A model generated the notes under the pieces. It was not told where the DNA came from and did not search any database. It saw nothing but the letters and a program-made list of their open reading frames with translations. From JAUVIB01 sp964424545 (lineage in GTDB: Bacteria > Calditrichota > Calditrichia > Calditrichales > Calditrichaceae), in contig CAYRJN010000056.1 of the NCBI GenBank assembly GCA_964424545.1, positions 1-19,968 on the forward strand: 19,968 bases of DNA. Direction: 5' to 3'. Below, one piece after another: positions 15,244 to 19,968 of the stretch (the first letter of the stretch is position 1; every line of letters begins with the position of its first letter). A program made the translations under genes and the position numbers.

Positions 15244-16077
15244 ATGAATCTAAGCAAAAAGATTATTTTTATTAACCTTTGTATGCTGATTTCTACAAGC
15301 TCATTGCTCTCTCAATCTATTTTTTCGTATAAGGGGGGAGGTTCAAACAGTATAGGCAAACGCATAAAAACGCCGCCCGGGTTTAAGCGAATAGCCGTTA
15401 CGCCGAACAGTTTCGCCGCCTGGCTGCGTAAACTTCCTTTAAAACCGGCGGCGAGCCCGGCGCTCGATTACAGGGGCCGAATTAAAAAATCGGCATATGA
15501 TACAACGGTTGCGGCAGTGGTTGATATGGATATTCTCGGAAAAAACCTTGACCAGTGTATGGATATATTAATGCGTTTGCGGGCGGAATATTTCATTTCA
15601 CAAAATCGCAGAGAGGCTATCGCCTTTCCTTTGCCTGACGGAACAATGCTTCCATGGCGGGATTGGAAAAAGGGATATCGTTTTTATTTAAAAAATTACC
15701 GTTTCTTCCTTAAAAAATCAGCGGATAGCAATTCATCAAAACGAAATTTTGAAATATACTTACGCTCCGTCTTCGATTATACGGGTACGCAGGCTTTTTA
15801 CCATTATTATAAAACAATTCCTTTCGATTCCCTGAAGATCGGGGATTTTATCGTAAAAAAGAATCCGCATGGCCATGCGGTAATGATTGTAGATATAGCG
15901 GAAGACGAACATGGAAATAAAATTGCACTAATCGGACAAGGAGATACGCCTGCCTGTCAGTTTTACATTTTAAACAATAAAAAGAATAATCCATGGTTTT
16001 CCATTAATAAATCACAGCAATACCCCCCGCTGCCCATAAAAAAAAGGATGAATTGGGACGGATTAAGAAGATTTTGA
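15244..16077 (+). CDS. DUF4846 family exported protein
   Basis: This matches the DUF4846 family by its order of motifs: TPPGFKRI (43-50), SFAAWLRKLPLKP (56-68), a Cys-containing segment DQCMDILMRLRAEYF (103-117), and GDFIVKKNPHGHAVMIVDIA (200-219), then an aromatic NPWFS near the end. The family's function is not established. An N-terminal signal peptide is visible (residues 1-23, LISTSSLLSQS at the cleavage region), so it is probably periplasmic or surface-exposed. Cys105 and His211, the latter in a GHAVMIVD strand, recall the Cys and His of NlpC/P60-like hydrolases, but that is inference from pattern. The ATG has no clear ribosome binding site. The downstream channel gene starts 112 bp later, so co-transcription is uncertain. 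Confidence 0.87.
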   Translation: MNLSKKIIFINLCMLISTSSLLSQSIFSYKGGGSNSIGKRIKTPPGFKRIAVTPNSFAAWLRKLPLKPAASPALDYRGRIKKSAYDTTVAAVVDMDILGKNLDQCMDILMRLRAEYFISQNRREAIAFPLPDGTMLPWRDWKKGYRFYLKNYRFFLKKSADSNSSKRNFEIYLRSVFDYTGTQAFYHYYKTIPFDSLKIGDFIVKKNPHGHAVMIVDIAEDEHGNKIALIGQGDTPACQFYILNNKKNNPWFSINKSQQYPPLPIKKRMNWDGLRRF

Positions 16078-16189
16078 AAAAAAATGTGGTTTTAATCATT
16101 GTTTCTTTTTATTTTATAGGTATCTTTTGTAATTAAAGAGAGAAATTTATTTCATGTGAACTCATTTTTAGCCGATATTTATTAAAACG

Positions 16190-17353
16190 ATGAATTTAAA
16201 AGATTTGAAAAATAGCATATTATCCGTATTAGACCGCCCTGCGGTAAAAGCAACGCTTGTTATACTGGTGCTTACCGTAATCGGCGCTCTCGTTGTCGAG
16301 GTGTTTGAATCGGGCAAGAATGACCAATTTCAAACATTTTGGGATTCGGTCTGGTGGGTATTTGTTACGATCACTACGGTTGGCTACGGCGATAAAGTTC
16401 CCTTGACAACGGCTGGCAGAATTATATCCGTCGGTATGATGTTCGTCGGTATTGCTATGTTATCGGTAATAACGGCTACAATTTCGTCTCATTTTGTGAC
16501 AAAAAAAATAAAAGAGGGTCAGGGTTTGGAAGATATTAAGTTAAAAGGGCATATTTTAATATGCGGCTGGAATCCCCAGGGCGAGCAAATTTTAAGCACC
16601 TTATCAAAGGAAGGCAGCGGCAAGAACGGCGTCGTTTTAATTAACCAGCTTTCGGAAGAGGTGATTGCCGACCTGTTAGCGCGTTTCCGGGATATTAATC
16701 TGAAATTTGTACGCGGTGATTTTACAAGGGAAAATATTTTAAGCAGAGCGAACGTAAAAAGCGCCTCAAATGCGATTATTTTACCGGATACCAGCAGCGG
16801 CATCGGCGTTCCCGGTGATGAGAGAACAATTTTGGCGACTTTATCGTTAAAAACGCTAAATCCCAAAATCAAAGTGTTCGCTCATATTGTGGATAGGGAA
16901 AATTTATCGCACTTGAGGAAAGCGAGAGCGGATGAAGTAATTGTCAGCGATTCATATACCGGTTATCTGCTCGCTAATTATGTTGCCGCGCCCGGCGTGC
17001 CCCAATTTTTCGAGCAATTAATTAGAGGCGCTTTGCCTTATGATCTAATTCGTCGACCCATTCCCGACGAACTTGTCGGAAAGGCCTATCTTGATTTGAA
17101 GAAACACTATTCAAATAGCTACGAAGGATTGCTTCTCGGCATCGGCCAGTTAACCGAACCGTTTGCCCTAACGGATCTTTTGAGCGATGACTATTCCTAT
17201 CTTGACGAGTATATTAAACGAAAATTCGAAGAAGCAGGCCGCGGTCTCGAAAGTAATGATCAGGTTAAAATCACTATCAATCCCGACGACGATTTTGAAC
17301 TAAGCAAACATGACTTTTATTTAGCGTTAGAAAAAAAGAGTAACGTATTATGA
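16190..17353 (+). CDS. Two-TM potassium channel with RCK (TrkA-N/TrkA-C) domains
   Basis: This is an inner-membrane K+ channel of the MthK-like plan. The first helix is at about 19-38, the pore helix at 49-61 (FWDSVWWVFVT), the selectivity filter TTVGYGD at 62-68, and the second helix at about 73-98. The cytoplasmic RCK module follows: a Rossmann strand GHILICGWNPQGEQIL (120-135), an acidic tip LINQLSEE, a GDFTRENIL strand-helix (about 175), and KVFAHIVDRENLSHLRKARADEVIVSD (about 223-250). A TrkA-C-like end (about 283-385) contains LLLGIGQ and INPDDDFELSKHDFYLALE. The glycine motif is G-x-x-x-x-G rather than GxGxxG, so nucleotide binding may differ from classical RCK. The start lacks a strong ribosome binding site. 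Its TGA overlaps the next ATG by four bases (ATGA), tying it to the cyclic-nucleotide-binding protein. Confidence 0.94.
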   Translation: MNLKDLKNSILSVLDRPAVKATLVILVLTVIGALVVEVFESGKNDQFQTFWDSVWWVFVTITTVGYGDKVPLTTAGRIISVGMMFVGIAMLSVITATISSHFVTKKIKEGQGLEDIKLKGHILICGWNPQGEQILSTLSKEGSGKNGVVLINQLSEEVIADLLARFRDINLKFVRGDFTRENILSRANVKSASNAIILPDTSSGIGVPGDERTILATLSLKTLNPKIKVFAHIVDRENLSHLRKARADEVIVSDSYTGYLLANYVAAPGVPQFFEQLIRGALPYDLIRRPIPDELVGKAYLDLKKHYSNSYEGLLLGIGQLTEPFALTDLLSDDYSYLDEYIKRKFEEAGRGLESNDQVKITINPDDDFELSKHDFYLALEKKSNVL

Positions 17354-17883
17354 AAGAGAATGAAGCAAAACAATTAATTGACCTGCTGAATTATTTCAAA
17401 GAAGTGCATCTTTTTAAGGGATTATCGGAATCTCAGATAAAAAAAATTATCAAGAAAATGATAAGGCAAAAAATAGCCGCCGGAGATTTTATAATCCACG
17501 AGGGAGACAAAGAGAGCAGTTTGTACATTCTAATCAAAGGCGAAGTCGAAATCTCAAAATCTCTCGTCTTGCCACAATGGATTCAATCGGGTCAGAAACA
17601 GGAAAAATCGCTGCTGAGACTATCGGAAAAACACCGCCCCTTTTTCGGTGAAATGGCCATGTTCAGCGATCAGCCGGAACGTTCCGCCTCTATTACCGCC
17701 GTTACGCCCTGCACGATTGCCGTGTTGAGTCTGGAATCTTTAGAGGCTGTCATAAACGATGATCCGGTTACCGGAATGATTGTCTATAAAAATATTGCTT
17801 CCGTATTGGCCGCTCGCTTAATCAAAGCCAATAAAGATATATTAAAACTTACCACCGCGTTCACTTTAGCATTAGAGGGATAA
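17350..17883 (+). CDS. Stand-alone cyclic-nucleotide-binding domain protein
   Basis: This 177-residue cytoplasmic protein is essentially one cNMP-binding fold. Short helices precede the barrel (1-42), then come strands with AAGDFIIHEGDKESSLYILIKGEVEI (43-68) and the phosphate-binding cassette FFGEMAMFSDQPERSASI (98-115), with Glu101 and Arg111 in the places that hold the ribose and phosphate in CRP-like proteins. A helical tail follows (about 139-177). No helix-turn-helix is present, so it is not a CRP-type regulator. A loop between the strands (about 72-96, SLVLPQWIQSGQKQEKSLLRL) is longer than usual. It overlaps the K+ channel gene by four bases and the 604-residue gene begins 3 bp later, so it probably acts with them, perhaps as a separate gating subunit. 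Which nucleotide it binds is unknown. Confidence 0.9.
   Translation: MKENEAKQLIDLLNYFKEVHLFKGLSESQIKKIIKKMIRQKIAAGDFIIHEGDKESSLYILIKGEVEISKSLVLPQWIQSGQKQEKSLLRLSEKHRPFFGEMAMFSDQPERSASITAVTPCTIAVLSLESLEAVINDDPVTGMIVYKNIASVLAARLIKANKDILKLTTAFTLALEG
17874..17880 (+). promoter_or_regulatory. Ribosome binding site supporting the TTG start of the 604-residue gene
   Basis: AGAGGGA overlaps the end of the preceding gene and lies six bases before the TTG at 17887. The nearest in-frame ATG (about 17944) has no comparable site and would remove conserved-looking N-terminal residues. Confidence 0.6.
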
Positions 17884-17886
17884 ATA

Positions 17887-19701
17887 TTGTACACCATAGA
17901 AGGTTTTAAATATAAAAGTTACCTCGACTATTTTACCGATGTAATGAATCGCTATTTTAGGAAATCGCCCCCCATAGAGGCGCATATTTATCTTAACGAC
18001 GAGATAATGAAAGATCCGGAATTAAGACGCAAAATCGCTTATCATTGTAAATTTCCGCATATTTTGAATACGCTGGCCAATGACAAGGACGAAACGGTAA
18101 GCGCCATGGCGCGGCAAAATGATTATTGGCTGCTGGTCGGCGGATACAGCGAAATTTCCGGTTTTGAAAAAGTTGAAAGAAAGGAATTCGCCCGCGTTGA
18201 GGGTCATAGTAACATAATTGCTCTATTGATGTTTGAAGAAGATCCGGAAATCGTTGCAGAGGCGTTAAGTAATCCTTCTATCAGCGTTAAGATGATCGTT
18301 ACTTTTATAAAGCTATTAAAAGAACGCGGCAAAGGCCATAAAGACCGACAGATATTGGAGCTGGCTCAGGAAGCGCTTAAAAAGAAAAAAGAACGTATCG
18401 TTTTCATTTCGGAAATAAATAAAGCCATTAGCAAATTAAGCGAAAATGATAACATAAATTTATTGCTGAAATATTTACTTGTGGACGACCATTTTATTCG
18501 CGAAGTGGTCATGGCACGCCTTTCCATTGTGGACGTAGTGATTTTGAAAAAGTTTATTTATACGGCGCTTGAACAAAAGCGTTTTAAAAATAATTTAGAG
18601 AATTTTGTGGTCCTTCAGCAGCTATTATCCTTAGTCAATGACCGCAAAGATCTCGAAAAGTTATCTTCCACATCCTTGAGACTTCCGGCAAATAGAGGAC
18701 ATCGACATTTTATTTCTGCAGCAGATTTTTATCGCCAATTGTTAACAAAGCGACGCGATTTACTAATTAAAAAATGCGCCGATAATTTAACCGACTTCGA
18801 TAATATCATCCTTCTTTCTTTATGTCATATTGATAGCGATAAAAAACTGCGGCTTCAGGCTGATGAAATCCTATCAATTGACGATATTTTTAATATTATT
18901 GACGATATTACGACGCCACGTAAAGTTTTTAAGGATATTTTACAAATATTCGAAAATTTTCCCGACAAGGAACTGCATAAAAAAGTCAATACGGCCTATT
19001 TAAAAGAATCAAATCGTTTAAAGGATAGTCTGAAAGAGCTTGAACAGAGCGTTACGGCCTATTTTGATATTATTTCTCAATCATTAGGCTATAGTCAGAT
19101 ACACGAATATCAAGATGTTATTAAGGCTATCGGCACAACCGAAAAACAGATTTCAAAATTTGATCATATTCTCGAGAAAAAACTAGGAAAACAGCGCAGG
19201 GAGCTAAATAAAATATTCGATCGAATTAAAGAACTGTTACATAATGAAACCGATAATATTTATCTCGACACCAGCCAGAGAGCCATACATGACATGGGAT
19301 ACATTCAATCGCTTATCCATGAGATTATTAATTTAAAGGAGATGGGATTATCTTCTTTACGCCATGGTACGCCTGAAGATATAGAGATGAAAATTTTAGT
19401 ACGAGCCAAAACAATCTGGCAAAGCGCTCTGAGCGTTTATCTCGGAAGATTAAAGGACCTTTCCGAAATGCTTCAGAAAAAATTAATCAAACTTGCGATA
19501 AATACGGAAGACGAAAAATTATTTAAAGAAGAATTAAACGAAGCGATAGACGAGTTGGAAATCATTCATAAAGCGAAGATAAATTGCAAACTTCAAAATC
19601 CCTGCAAGATTTGCAGCCGTCGCGGCTGTTCCGCTGAAAGATTCCTCATTGAAGCTGATTTCCTTATTAGCGAGCTATTAGATAATTTTGTGGAAGAATA
19701 A
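17887..19701 (+). CDS. Large helical protein with C-terminal four-cysteine motif, unrecognised
   Basis: I do not recognise this 604-residue protein. It is soluble in appearance, with no signal peptide or membrane helix. Residues about 30-350 are a run of paired helices with HEAT-like spacing, for example ILNTLANDKDETVSAMARQNDYWLL (59-83) and IIALLMFEEDPEIVAEALSNPSISVKMI (110-137). Residues about 360-455 are long charged helices with coiled-coil character (KESNRLKDSLKELEQSV, EKKLGKQRRELNKIFDRIKELL). A further helical part leads to the motif Cys567-x5-Cys573-x2-Cys576-x4-Cys581, suited to Zn or an Fe-S cluster. The TTG start is backed by AGAGGGA six bases upstream and lies 3 bp after the cyclic-nucleotide-binding gene, so it is almost certainly in the same operon as the K+ channel. 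It could be a scaffold, a gating partner or a redox sensor; none of these is shown by sequence. Confidence 0.85.
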   Translation: MYTIEGFKYKSYLDYFTDVMNRYFRKSPPIEAHIYLNDEIMKDPELRRKIAYHCKFPHILNTLANDKDETVSAMARQNDYWLLVGGYSEISGFEKVERKEFARVEGHSNIIALLMFEEDPEIVAEALSNPSISVKMIVTFIKLLKERGKGHKDRQILELAQEALKKKKERIVFISEINKAISKLSENDNINLLLKYLLVDDHFIREVVMARLSIVDVVILKKFIYTALEQKRFKNNLENFVVLQQLLSLVNDRKDLEKLSSTSLRLPANRGHRHFISAADFYRQLLTKRRDLLIKKCADNLTDFDNIILLSLCHIDSDKKLRLQADEILSIDDIFNIIDDITTPRKVFKDILQIFENFPDKELHKKVNTAYLKESNRLKDSLKELEQSVTAYFDIISQSLGYSQIHEYQDVIKAIGTTEKQISKFDHILEKKLGKQRRELNKIFDRIKELLHNETDNIYLDTSQRAIHDMGYIQSLIHEIINLKEMGLSSLRHGTPEDIEMKILVRAKTIWQSALSVYLGRLKDLSEMLQKKLIKLAINTEDEKLFKEELNEAIDELEIIHKAKINCKLQNPCKICSRRGCSAERFLIEADFLISELLDNFVEE

Positions 19702-19968
19702 GACCAAATTTTTGTATATTATAGCTTTCAATTAAATAGATAGCCGCTTTGCTTTATTGTGCATCCTGTAATATTATAAATTTAATTATGAGCAAACTCG
19801 ACAGTTTATGAAACAGGAAAAACAAAGCGCGATGATTAACGGTCTAATCAAATAAAAAAAATAAATTTTTTTAAGCTTTGCAACATTAAAAAGATCGAAA
19901 GTATAAAATAAACTTCTCAAGTTTCGCAGTAGTGTAAGTTAAATAAAAACCTATAAATATTGGGGCAA
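19702..19968. other. Non-coding right edge of the window
   Basis: These 267 AT-rich bases hold no supported gene. A 15-codon frame (19808-19855) is too short and lacks a ribosome binding site. A run of eight A's, TAAA, and seven T's (19854-19872) can fold on itself, but with only A-T pairs it is a poor terminator. No strong terminator follows the 604-residue gene. A promoter for a gene beyond the window may lie here. Confidence 0.35.

Noticed and set aside
19808..19855. 15-codon frame near the right edge
   Set aside because: Too short, no ribosome binding site and no recognisable peptide.
19854..19872. A-run/T-run stem as a terminator of the three-gene unit
   Set aside because: The stem has only A-T pairs, lies about 150 bp past the stop and lacks a G/C-rich part.

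Overview
The window looks like a bacterial chromosome segment, fairly AT-rich, from a Gram-negative lineage. The pointers are outer-membrane-type and periplasm-type proteins: a PorQ-like barrel with a signal peptide, an exported GH2 beta-galactosidase, a DUF4846 protein, and an exported amidase with an AMIN-like region. PorQ-like and DUF4846 proteins point to the FCB superphylum (Bacteroidota, Calditrichota, Ignavibacteria and relatives). A histidine kinase with an FG-GAP sensor would fit a Calditrichota-type genome, but the phylum is an inference. No tRNA, rRNA, CRISPR array, transposase or phage gene was seen.

Layout. (1) Positions 1-3648, plus strand: a two-component pair. An FG-GAP/PAS histidine kinase, apparently incomplete at its 5' end, overlaps by one base an NtrC-class sigma-54 activator. 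(2) Positions 3649-5409: a DUF4143 AAA ATPase on the minus strand, set between two intergenic stretches rich in hairpins and repeats. (3) Positions 5410-10754, minus strand: a four-gene sugar-use cluster, transcribed lacZ-type GH2 enzyme, NahK-like sugar kinase, SemiSWEET, and a six-helix membrane protein. (4) Positions 10755-11244: a divergent intergenic region with several hairpins. (5) Positions 11245-13619, plus strand: a peptidoglycan pair, an amidase_3 enzyme followed 2 bp later by glutamate racemase. (6) Positions 13956-16077: a PorQ-like barrel and a DUF4846 protein, each behind a roughly 330-bp non-coding stretch. (7) Positions 16190-19701: a tightly packed three-gene unit made of a two-TM K+ channel with an RCK domain, a stand-alone cyclic-nucleotide-binding protein, and an unrecognised 604-residue helical protein ending in a four-cysteine motif.

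How the genes may work together. In the sugar cluster a galactoside would be cut by the exported beta-galactosidase, the monosaccharide would cross the inner membrane through SemiSWEET, and the kinase would trap it as a sugar 1-phosphate. The amidase and racemase both serve the cell wall. The last three genes look like a channel whose cyclic-nucleotide sensor is a separate protein, with a large third partner of unknown role. That unit is the strongest candidate for an undescribed system here.
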